Below are positions 42,420 through 47,564 of a stretch of 64,000 nt of DNA, in pieces (position 1 is the first letter of the stretch; each line of letters starts with the position of its first letter). The notes below the pieces were generated by a model that saw only the letters and a program-made list of their open reading frames with translations, was not told where the DNA came from and did not search any database. A program made the translations under genes and the position numbers. This DNA comes from Sipunculus nudus (taxonomy: Eukaryota; Annelida; Sipuncula; Golfingiida; Sipunculidae), in the NCBI GenBank assembly GCA_026874595.1, contig CM049315.1:3036664-3100663 (forward strand). Reading direction: 5' to 3'.

Positions 42420-44864
42420 ATGATGGGCGTTACAACATCTCTGTATTATTATAGTGTATTTGTACATAGGATTTTCAGTTAATTCAACGATGCTTACAGG
42501 ATAAAGAAGTTCTTTCCAAATTACTGAATATTTAATAAAGGACAGACAGACTGGTAGACACACAAAGCTGAGAATATATGAAAGTTTCAATTATTTTTCC
42601 TAATTTTTTTATAAGTCAACTTTTTTCAAGTGTAACATCTGCAATATTACCCAATTGAGTATATAAGTTGCTTTCAAATTCTAGACTTTAAAAGTTTAAA
42701 TCCATACACATACAACATATGAAAGTTATTTCAACAGTGCTTATAGGAAAAATTTCATAATTAATATATATTTAATGATAACGGAGAGATGATGGACAGA
42801 CAGAGCTGTTCTATATTTCTGATGCAAGAATATGTTTCAATTAGATCTTATTTTTTTTCTAATCTGATTTTTCCTTTAATGTTATACATTTTACATATTG
42901 GCAATAAAAACTTATGACCCAGTGCACATGTGCAAATGAATCAATGGAAACAAATTTTTTGGTGGAGGTTACCACCTCCATTTTTTTATGCTGACTTATC
43001 TAATACTTACCCTAAGTATATATATCTGCAGAATTTCCATTTCGGTTTGGGACTACTTGACAGGGTGGTAGCACTAGCTTTCTATCTTTTTTTATTTTGT
43101 ATCCTGGTGTCACCCAGGCCCGTTGTCTACCACACCCGCGGATCCTGGGTGTGTAATGATCCCCATTGCTGGGTCATAACACCAAGGAACCCCCAAAGAC
43201 GCACTGGTAAGTGAGTGATAAGCCCCGGGTGGGTGCTGACCTTGAAAAATCTCACCATCTAGGCTGAGATTCAAACCCAAGATCTCCCGGCTTTGAGTCC
43301 TGCACTCTTCCCCTGAGCCACAGAAGTCGGGATTAACAACACTTCTGCATAAGCATACAGGGCAAACAAAGCCTGATCTCTTATTCTGCTGAAGCAGGAA
43401 AATAACGAACAAATATTTGTATTTCATCATCACTATTTTTATCACATCAAATTTTTTATTTTAAGTTTAAATTTTTATACATTTCCAATCTGAATATAAA
43501 AGTTGATTCATAATGCTTAATTACATCATCATAAATAGCAAACCTGTCAGATAACACGCAAGCATGCATACCAATGTATTTTTTTTTCACCACCAAAATA
43601 TATCTTTAAAATTTGTAAAAAAAGTAAATATCTAAAAATAATGCTTGACTCAGATTTCACAATGTTAAACTGTACATTTATTTATCCATAATTTGCTTCA
43701 TATTTTACAATTTAATGCATACTTATGGGTTTAATTATAATTCAACTGGTTACAATCATTTAAAAGATAATTGATTTCTTTAAAAATGCTACATTAACAC
43801 AAAATAGCATCTTCTCGATTACTCCTTGAATTACTTTTTCAAGGAAAGTTTTTTATATTGGAGTGGAAACAGCATTACAATTGAGGAAATAGAGTGCAAA
43901 CAATAACAATTATTGCATAACACTTGGTTAATTGGTAGGGTTGGCAGGGAGTATGGGGGGGGGGGGGGTTGGAGTTGATATGAGGATAACTGTACACCTG
44001 TCAGAGCAGGGGATCTCCCCAGTGACTGTAACAAATCAAGAAACCTGGCATAGCTGACTTCCAGTGACCAGGAGTGGCTGTTTAAATGCATTTGGACAAA
44101 GCAAGTGACAACAATAGAGCCTCAAGAAAAAATTCAATAACTAGCCTAAATTTCAAGCTTTTAATTTAAAATTTCAGAATTAAACAAAGTAAATACTCAC
44201 ATTCACATGCTGTGAAAATTAAATCAACAGTACAAACAGGAATAAATCGTGTCATGGTCAAAGTTGGGCAAAATTTAAGGTACTGATTTTATTTTTATGC
44301 TAACAACTTTAAAAATTTACAAAATTCAGATCTTAATTAAACAAAGTTAAAACTTGTAAAAATGTCTCTAGCTTTAAAATGTTCATGTTAAGTTAGTAAA
44401 TATTTTTCCTGATTTTTTACAAAGTCCATTATGTTCGGGACCATAACTTAAAGAAATCACACTTGATGGGCTTAAAAAACTGGCATGTATATTAAAGAAA
44501 AACAGATACGTGGTTCAGGCAGTCCTGAAGTGTGATAATAGGTTTTTAATGCATGGAAATTTGTGAATTTTTCCTTAATTTCCCGAAGGAACGAAGTCGT
44601 GGTGACCAATTCTTTTGGTTTGGTAGGAGGTATTAGGGACATCTAACAGTATGCCGAATTTTGGATTAGTAGGTCTCACGATTTTAAAACGTGCCAGCCT
44701 AACGGACGGACAAACGGAAGGACGACGGGAGAATGGACCACGATTATAGCGCAGATGACTTATCGTGGCTGAACTAAAAAGCTCGGCGAGCTAAAGAACA
44801 TGTTGCAATTCCATTTAAATATATCACCGTTACCTGTGTTTAAGCCGGAAGATCTCTGTGCCAT
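6134..44864 (-). CDS. Phytanoyl-CoA dioxygenase (PhyH) family protein, complete nine-exon gene (gene 1)
   Basis: Joining 44864-44834, 39172-39054, 38809-38764, 37205-37137, 36661-36585, 34836-34750, 15432-15346, 8747-8619 and 6337-6134 gives an uninterrupted 282-residue protein; every intron is GT-AG and every phase fits. The motif TPWHCDESYW supplies the H-x-D pair (His154, Asp156). FHHGRTVHYTRGN supplies the distal metal His237, and Arg248, 11 residues on, matches the 2-oxoglutarate-binding Arg of the family (the His-Arg spacing of human PHYH and bacterial EctD as I recall them). DDADADNGCMW and PGSHTKPMRPH are typical double-stranded beta-helix core motifs. The length suits the family (about 280-330 aa). 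Members hydroxylate fatty acyl-CoAs or small metabolites using Fe(II), O2 and 2-oxoglutarate; the substrate cannot be told from sequence. No clear PTS2 is seen; the C-terminus ends in -KKL, only a weak PTS1 resemblance. Introns 1, 3, 5, 6 and 7 carry tandem arrays; intron 6 is 19.3 kb. Confidence 0.9.
6360..6765. repeat. GGCCAC-rich short-unit repeat in intron 8 of PhyH gene 1
   Basis: Irregular recurrences of GGCCACC, GGCCACT and GGCCAACT motifs (e.g. 'agggccacctgtg', 'agagggccactgg') between 6430 and 6660. Both strands happen to stay open for about 100 codons, but the residue order follows the nucleotide repeat, so I read it as non-coding. It is absent from the matching intron of gene 2. 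Confidence 0.4.
6766..7600. repeat. Dispersed repeat of ~280-310-bp tandem units with TGACCTTTGACCT blocks
   Basis: Three units are marked by 'gatgaaaagtttgg' near 6969, 7245 and 7556, each followed by 'catccacaatcttt' and 'gtgggtcctg'. Each carries 'tgaccttgacctttgacc'-type blocks that hold perfect DR1 nuclear-receptor sites at 7161-7173 and 7328-7340. It lies in intron 8 of PhyH gene 1 and is absent from gene 2. Confidence 0.65.
7605..7790. repeat. Two ~77-bp tandem units in intron 8
   Basis: Units near 7610 and 7687 share 'atggacatttctcagc' / 'atggacacttctcagc', 'ggtaaaaca' and 'gcaactgtg' blocks. Short, diverged and non-coding. Confidence 0.45.
7800..8618. other. Intron 8 unique sequence shared with gene 2
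   Basis: From about 7805 ('catctcatatta') to 8010 this aligns with 61240-61490 of gene 2, including 'taagtactggtcaggta' and 'aacattcagaatatc'. From 8010 to 8560 nothing is recognised apart from a ~19-bp poly-G run near 8304-8322. Confidence 0.6.
8619..8747 (-). CDS. PhyH gene 1, exon 8 (beta-helix core)
   Basis: Acceptor TATTTAACAG at 8749-8748 and donor TCGGAG|GTACAG; 43 codons, phase 0. It encodes CAIDDADADNGCMWYVPGSH, TKPMRPHRPAKPG and CHLLSCDGSE. Directly upstream on the transcript is an array of about two dozen 71-bp copies of this exon's own acceptor and first 27 bases. Confidence 0.92.
8748..10497 (-). repeat. 71-bp minisatellite made of the PhyH exon 8 splice acceptor
   Basis: About 23 units of 71 bp. 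On the gene strand each unit reads intron tail 'tattaacaca(g/a)', then TGTGCCATTGATGATACTG, GCAGACAGAGTGT and GTAAGG. The first 27 bases after the acceptor are the start of exon 8 (codons C-A-I-D-D..). In 7 of 24 units, counting the one at 14209, the acceptor AG is intact; in about 15 it is AA; two read CATAG. The array is broken at 10138-10245 by a ~108-bp unique segment that recurs at 14310-14425. Gene 2 has the single-copy state at 61640-61695. Confidence 0.9.
10499..14207 (+). mobile_element. Family C element, copy 2 (3.7 kb), inserted in the 71-bp array
   Basis: Starts ACAAGGCCTACAGGCC with GCGAACCTGTG at 10519-10529; ends CACAGGTTCGC at 14196-14206. The 71-bp array continues on both sides ('gttaataaa' | 'aaaaatgtcc'), so both ends are defined by an interrupted repeat; at most a 2-bp A/T target duplication is possible. 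It contains four ~279-bp tandem units, 'agtgaactcttgacctg' units at 12430-12700, several GGTGGCGCCACC palindromes and a GACGCACG-rich 3' run. No protein is encoded. Confidence 0.8.
10815..11930 (+). repeat. Internal ~279-bp tandem units of family C (four copies)
   Basis: Units start near 10815, 11092, 11370 and 11648 at 'gaatgtctgcagcg' type motifs. Each has two half-units of ~140 bp, each half with GGTGGCGCCACC or a one-base variant, 'gatctataaacatgcaaaat' and 'cgagatatgag'. The same series is in copy 3 at 47860-48560. Confidence 0.8.
14208..14575. other. Last 71-bp unit and intron 7 sequence shared with gene 2
   Basis: One 71-bp unit (14209-14309) is followed by the segment seen at 10138-10245, then sequence aligning with 61995-62125 of gene 2 ('accagtctgagtca', 'cttcattctgt', 'gactagaaccact'). 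Confidence 0.7.
14576..15233 (+). mobile_element. Family B element, intact copy with empty site in gene 2
   Basis: Begins ACAAGTGACCCATGGGTCAT followed by a CTCAGCT motif, carries partial and full B modules, an ACGGACGG-type run at about 15140-15180, and ends 'tatagctcagatgac' and 'gggcta'. The flanking sequence on both sides aligns with about 62100-62180 of gene 2 without this insert, so it arrived after the gene duplication or was lost in gene 2. No target duplication is obvious and no protein is encoded. Confidence 0.7.
15346..15432 (-). CDS. PhyH gene 1, exon 7 (H-x-D metal-binding motif)
   Basis: Acceptor TTTTTCAG and donor TGCTGG|GTATGG; 29 codons, phase 0 at both ends. It encodes APHTDTKTPWHCDESYWLDM then PDKRAVTCW. 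His154 and Asp156 are the two facial-triad iron ligands. The paralogue's matching exon should lie just outside the right edge of this window. Confidence 0.92.
15440..17317. other. Intron 6 of PhyH gene 1, no recognised feature
   Basis: A/T-rich single-copy sequence between exon 7 and the 83-bp satellite. I read both strands for further PhyH exons and saw none. Small open frames here lack any recognisable motif. Confidence 0.6.
17318..34347 (+). repeat. 17-kb satellite array of 83-bp units inside intron 6
   Basis: About 205 head-to-tail units. The consensus includes 'tgacatcatgattcctgctc', 'cacagatggctgtattgtca', 'cctatttaggaaccatcact' and 'tgaggtaatgacattgtccc'. Two main variants occur (TTTAGGAACCATC and TTCAGGAACAATC). 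Units at both edges are more diverged; those from about 32100 to 34347 form an ~82-bp subfamily with 'aggaatatgacgtgatgtaa'. All six frames are closed. The array lies wholly between the donor of exon 6 (34749) and the acceptor of exon 7 (15433). Confidence 0.95.
17381..23191 (+). repeat. 5.8-kb higher-order block of the satellite, duplicated at 23192-29334
   Basis: The unusual block starting 'attcaagctccacagatggc' at 17381 recurs at 23192. The offset is 5,811 bp (70 units of 83 bp). Rare variants recur at the same offset (e.g. GGAACCGTCAC near 17755 and 23566; CAGATCGCTG near 19469 and 25279). From about 20.9 kb the offset becomes ~6,143, a gain of four units in the second block. Confidence 0.85.
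34348..34749. other. Intron 6 sequence next to exon 6
   Basis: About 400 bp of A/T-rich, apparently unique sequence between the end of the satellite and the exon 6 donor, with a short (AC)n at 34529-34541. Nothing else is recognised. Confidence 0.5.
34750..34836 (-). CDS. PhyH gene 1, exon 6
   Basis: Acceptor TCTACAG and donor TCCAAG|GTAAAG; 29 full codons. It contains HQRAAAVSKVILGDD and MEFDFDMLISK, the segment just before the H-x-D motif. On its donor side lies the 19.3-kb intron 6 with the 83-bp satellite; on its acceptor side the ~18-bp minisatellite begins within about 15 bp of the splice site. Confidence 0.9.
34848..35330. repeat. ~18-bp minisatellite in intron 5
   Basis: Units of the type 'atgtgacctacattaat', drifting to 'atatgtgacctacataaat'. 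About 26 units begin within ~15 bp of the exon 6 acceptor. Non-coding. Confidence 0.85.
35340..35966 (+). mobile_element. Old, diverged family D/E repeat in intron 5
   Basis: It shares with the D and E copies: 'aacaatacttgacatggtg', 'aaattaacagtgctcata', 'aaaatttaaggcaatgatt', 'gggcccataacttc', 'ggtctaacagtttcaaaac' and the end 'gactatagctcagatgac'. The ACGG-rich run is eroded. No protein is encoded. Confidence 0.65.
35967..36584. other. Intron 5 sequence, no recognised feature
   Basis: A/T-rich sequence between the old repeat and exon 5; nothing recognised on either strand. Confidence 0.5.
36585..36661 (-). CDS. PhyH gene 1, exon 5
   Basis: Acceptor CCTTTCAG and donor TCTGAG|GTAACG. It encodes APKQKNVENICQIMWPSLYV followed by DRLSE. 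The segment NICQIMWPS corresponds to the strand 'eNitqimwps' common in invertebrate PhyH-domain proteins. Phases match both neighbours. Confidence 0.88.
37044..37143 (-). repeat. 50-bp tandem duplication covering the exon 4 donor
   Basis: Two exact copies of a 50-bp unit that contains 'gcatggatcagagttacaca' and 'cccacattc'. On the gene strand the unit includes the exon end GAATGTGG and donor GTGTGTAAC, so the splice donor is present twice, 50 bp apart. Confidence 0.9.
37137..37205 (-). CDS. PhyH gene 1, exon 4 (donor duplicated in the intron)
   Basis: Acceptor TTTTTAG at 37207-37206. It encodes IYNQMLQGKIDTSAHRHDLGNV, read in two parts as IYNQMLQGKIDTS and AHRHDLGNV. The donor GTGG|GTGTGT keeps phase with exon 5 through a split Asp codon. 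A 50-bp tandem duplication (37044-37143) copies the exon end and donor into the intron, leaving a second donor-like site about 50 bp downstream on the transcript. Confidence 0.85.
37206..37774. other. Intron 3 sequence between exon 4 and the 42-bp array
   Basis: Mostly unrecognised. At 37490-37590 there are degenerate motifs ('ctcagacttggacc', 'ggactgagacttg') resembling the adjacent 42-bp unit; these may be decayed or founding units. Confidence 0.45.
37775..38690. repeat. 42-bp minisatellite in intron 3
   Basis: About 22 units of the type 'ggacttggcctcgaccctca' plus 'aggacttagactcaaagaag'. Because 42 is a multiple of three, the minus strand reads as a 14-residue repeat (ESKSLRVEAKSTFF-like). 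This is a by-product: it has no conserved splice or start context and is interrupted by stops. Confidence 0.9.
38764..38809 (-). CDS. PhyH gene 1, exon 3
   Basis: A 46-nt exon with acceptor TTTTTGCAG and donor GCAG|GTATGT. It encodes VVQNLISKEEIEKYA plus the first base of a split Asp codon. This is the usual 'gyl-vv-nlls.eei..y' start of a PhyH domain. The 42-bp minisatellite of intron 3 starts about 70 bp past the donor. Confidence 0.85.
39054..39172 (-). CDS. PhyH gene 1, exon 2
   Basis: Acceptor ATTTTAG at 39174-39173 and donor TTG|GTAAAT at 39053-39052. It encodes residues 12-50, including MPTLSVEWDDSKSLDDWL and EEWNNFFTQNGYL, the N-terminal helical part that precedes the PhyH core. The 37-bp minisatellite begins about 50 bp beyond its acceptor. 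Confidence 0.85.
39225..42125. repeat. 37-bp minisatellite in intron 1 (about 78 units)
   Basis: Units 'ggatttggtttggtgttggt' plus 'accagcctcctcctgca', drifting to versions with 'ttgatatcaacctcctc' at 41095-42080. On the plus strand each unit carries a pyrimidine run ending TGCAG or TGTAG. Open frames through the array (e.g. QTKSCRRR-like repeats) are by-products. It starts ~50 bp from the exon 2 acceptor of PhyH gene 1. Confidence 0.9.
42130..42378 (-). repeat. Dispersed repeat fragment with a GATCCAGGATTTTGG motif
   Basis: On the minus strand it begins 'atgctgatccaggattttgg' and 'aaaggggagggtcatgcc'. This G-rich start is one I recognise as common in molluscan interspersed repeats (recollection only). 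The minus frame of about 85 codons is low complexity and has no domain. Confidence 0.4.
42379..42421. repeat. (CA)n(TA)n microsatellite
   Basis: About 14 CA repeats followed by about 6 TA repeats. Confidence 0.95.
42422..43084. other. Intron 1 sequence, no clear feature
   Basis: A/T-rich; includes short stretches like the D/E family ('caacagtgcttataggaaaa', 'atttcataattaata') but no termini. Confidence 0.4.
43085..43335 (-). mobile_element. tRNA-derived SINE in intron 1
   Basis: On the minus strand a tRNA-like head has an A-box TGGCTCAGGGGAAGAGTGC (+ strand 43302-43320) and a B-box GGGTTTGAATC (+ strand about 43267-43277) at tRNA-like spacing. A ~180-bp tRNA-unrelated body follows ('cacccacccggggctta', 'tatgacccagcaatgggg'). 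It is not a tRNA gene: no cloverleaf closure or CCA context is evident. A tail poly-A was not seen. Confidence 0.7.
43357..44782 (+). mobile_element. Family E element, copy 1, in intron 1
   Basis: Begins ACAGGGCAAACAAAGCCTGA and ends with an ACGGACGG-like run and 'gattatagcgcagatgac'. It aligns along its length with 59150-60641, including a poly-G tract (about 43956-43968), 'ctgtacacctgtcagagcag' and 'ttcgggaccataactta'. It ends about 50 bp from the exon 1 donor of PhyH gene 1. No protein is encoded. Confidence 0.75.
44834..44864 (-). CDS. PhyH gene 1, coding exon 1 (start codon)
   Basis: ATG at 44864 opens MAQRSSGLNT and ends in a split Gly codon at donor ACACAG|GTAACG (GT at 44833-44832). 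The frame continues exactly into exon 2, where a second in-frame Met (MPTLSVEW) offers an alternative start if this exon is untranslated. A TATA-like box lies about 65 bp upstream, so the 5' UTR would be short. Choice of start is inference; the splice junction is seen directly. Confidence 0.7.
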
Positions 44865-44928
44865 TCTGGTCGGATGAACTGCTTTCAACAGAGTTGGACC
44901 CAATGTGTTTGTTTAAATGATCGATCAG

Positions 44929-44936
44929 TTTTTATA
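44929..44936 (-). promoter_or_regulatory. Candidate TATA box of PhyH gene 1
   Basis: TATAAAAA on the minus strand, about 65 bp upstream of the ATG at 44864. This would place transcription start near 44905 and give a ~40-nt leader. A second A/T-rich element (CTATATTTAAC) lies near 45010. Position supports the call; nothing else confirms it. Confidence 0.4.
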
Positions 44937-45145
44937 ACGATGCAATACAACTCAAGATGACATGACCAAGCACAAGGCCAGCCTATACTGGGGTACGTGT
45001 GTTAAATATAGATTTCAATTTTTCACCCGAATGAAGTGAATGCACGTGCACTTGTTTTAATCATTCTTGTCAGTCACCCTTCGAACAAAGGTCGTTTCTA
45101 TTAAAACGAAGCTTTGTCATTTAGGCACTGCCAGAGGCACAGGCC

Positions 45146-45544
45146 CCTGTCTTCATTTATATAGCGGACGGGAACGCATGCATCTTCGGACGATGCCCCC
45201 AGTTAAAGTACATATATCTTATCTTGAGTGTGGTGAACCGGGACGATTGTTTCAGCCAGCAGTGTGCAGTGCACGTGTTACATCATCACTGCTGTGAGTG
45301 TCCCTGTAACTTGACCACTGGCTACACAAGACCACTGGCTACACGGGTTGTTACCAGGGTTACGCACTTGATTGTTTCACCCGGCCAGGTGCATGTGTCA
45401 CATTTCGGCTGGTTGGGTCGATCAGTACGTTAGCAGTGATGATGTAACACGTGCACTGCACACCGCTGGCTAAAACAATCACACGGTTCACCATCGTCTA
45501 ACAGTGCATGCGTTCCCGTCCGCTAGATAAATGAAGGCAGCGCT
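45146..45544. mobile_element. Imperfect inverted-repeat (foldback) element upstream of PhyH gene 1
   Basis: Left arm 45146-45294 and right arm 45431-45544 are inverted copies (shared 'cttcatttat.tagcggacgg', 'gaacgcatgca', 'gtgtgcagtgcacgtgttac', 'atcatcactgct'). The left arm has an extra ~35 bp. The spacer holds two 'gaccactggctacac' repeats. It lies 280 bp upstream of the start codon and may touch the promoter. Confidence 0.6.
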
Positions 45545-45618
45545 CGACCTGTACGTGGTTCTGTGTTTACAACAATTTTGCAGAAGAAAACTTGTGGAGT
45601 CCTCAGTTTGTAATAGGC
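45545..45618 (+). repeat. Family C fragment left of the foldback element
   Basis: 'caattttgcagaagaaaac' matches the interior of family C copy 1 near 2290-2320. The C sequence continues at 46275 after the inserted foldback element. Confidence 0.55.
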
Positions 45619-46274
45619 CACAGGCGCTTGAATCGCTATTTGTGTTGATATTGGCTTAATTCGTGTTCAATTTACCTTAACAACAATCCCCTACCGTTCA
45701 ATGAGCTGTAAACCATGTTATATCGCTTGCCGGTACTTGTTTATATAATAGATACACAAGGCCGGCATCCAAGTCTGCGGTGGGTTGGCGATAATACAAG
45801 AAATCAATTCAAATTCCCGAATATTTCAAAGATTTTCGAGGTAAGAAACTTACAGTCGTTAAATGGCCAGTTCTTCTTTCTATAAAAGCATTAACAATTC
45901 CAATACACACAGTGTACCACTTGTAATGAGCTCTTATTTGTAACTAGTCTGCATCCATTAAGCAGCTGTTACCCCAAACGAGGAAATCCCCATTTATCTT
46001 GGTCAGCAGTAAGGATTCCCCCCTGGAACCTAACACCTGATTGGTTGATAACGATGGAAATAGTAATCTGGGTTAAATCTGTCTGCTCGTCGCTTAATGG
46101 ATACAGACTCGTCCGCAGACTTGGATGCCGGCCTTGTGTATCTATTATATAAACAAGTACCGGCAAGCGATATAACATGGTTTACAGCTCATTAAACGGT
46201 AGGGGACTGTTGTTAAGGTAAATTGAACACGATTTAAGCCAATATCAACACAAATAGCGATTCAAGCGCCTGTG
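45619..46274. mobile_element. 656-bp foldback DNA element with 162-bp terminal inverted repeats
   Basis: Arms 45619-45780 and 46113-46274 are inverted copies, 162 bp each, with no indels and three mismatches that I can count. Termini are CACAGGCGCTTGAATCGC and its complement. AATAGGC flanks both sides (45612-45618 and 46275-46281) as a 7-bp target duplication, and the host family C sequence reads continuously without the element. The 332-bp centre has no coding potential. It is a non-autonomous TIR element; the superfamily is not assigned. Confidence 0.85.
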
Positions 46275-46645
46275 AATAGGCTTACTTATGGCCACAAGAC
46301 CAATTTCATGCAGCTTTCTATGACTCTTCCAAATCTATACTTATAAATTGAAAGAACCCTACCCTATGATGATTCTTGAGAAAAATTAAATGATTCAGCT
46401 TGACAGTTTCATCATAAACCATTTTTAAACTGAAAGAGGCTTATATTATGAGTTTTGTTTTGTCCATAAACACAGGTTGACGTGGTGGCACCACAAAAAC
46501 TGCCATTTCAAATATGACTCATGTGACCAACATTTGCACAAAACTTGGTAATGCTAGCTCCTGTCAATTCTGAGATTATGTCAGTATGCTTAATTGGCCA
46601 GATGATTAAGTTAATATTCCTGTAACTCTGCCAAAATTCATAAAA
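46275..46645 (+). repeat. Family C fragment right of the foldback element
   Basis: Aligns with 2325-2720 of C copy 1 ('aataggcttacttat', 'agaccaatttcatgc', 'atcataaaccatttttaaac', 'gtgaccaacatttgcacaa'). It is truncated where a B element starts. Confidence 0.7.
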
Positions 46646-47564
46646 ACAAGTGACCCATGGGTCATGACGCTCAGCTGACCGGGAAGAGATTCGCAAAAGG
46701 AAATTTTATCATCTGAATGGTAGTATATACCCATTCAACTGAAGCATCAAACAGATTAACCAACAGGCCAAGATTGTGTCTGTATTTATATATGCATGAC
46801 AAGAATGAAGATTCTAGGTCCAGTTGTTACAATTTGTGCCACGTTAACAGATGACAGCATCCTTAAAGGTCTCGAAAATAGAGAAAAATATTCGAAAAAT
46901 TGAATAAAATATAGGTGGCACCAACAGTCTGCAGAAACTGATGAAACACTCCATAATCAATATCAATGGAAAGAATCATGGTGATCTCTGCATTAGTTGT
47001 TCAGATACTTCAGCTTTTGTATCAAATTTTCCATTATTCTGAGGGATACTTCGGAGTCCTATAGCTTGAAGGATATGGGAAACAGAGACCTAATTTCAGG
47101 TTTCCACAGACACTTTTCATGGGCCTCCTTGCATTACAAGAATGAAGAATCTAGGTCCAGTTGTTACGATTTGTACCCTGTTGACAGATAACAAAAACTT
47201 TAAAGGTCTAAAAAAATAGAGAAAAAAATTCGTAAAAATTTGAAAAAAAAATAGAGGTGGCGCACCCAGTCTGCAGAAACTGATGGAATACCTCATAATC
47301 AATATGTATGCCAAAAATCATGAACATCAGTGTTGTAGTTATTGCAATACTGCAGTTTTTGTATCAAATTTTTCATTATTCTGGGGGGTATTTTGGAGCC
47401 ATACAGTTTAAAGGATATGGGTAATAGAGACCTAATTTCAGGTTTCCATGGAGACTTTTCATGGGTCTCCCTGTGTGTCAAGAATGAAGATTCTTGGTCT
47501 AGTTGTTATGATTTGTGCCCTGTTAACAGATGTTCATATCTTTAAAGGTCTCAAATATAGAGAA
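46646..47564 (+). mobile_element. Family B element, left part (interrupted by family C copy 3)
   Basis: Starts ACAAGTGACCCATGGGTCAT, as does 14576. Two full modules begin at about 46912 and 47240 with 'cagtctgcagaaactgatg'. At 47565 a C element begins. The B 3' module and terminus reappear at 48570-48962. Confidence 0.75.

Noticed and set aside
43302-43335. A tRNA gene (A and B boxes on the minus strand)
   Set aside because: The sequence continues into a SINE body and no full cloverleaf could be folded by eye; a SINE is the better reading.
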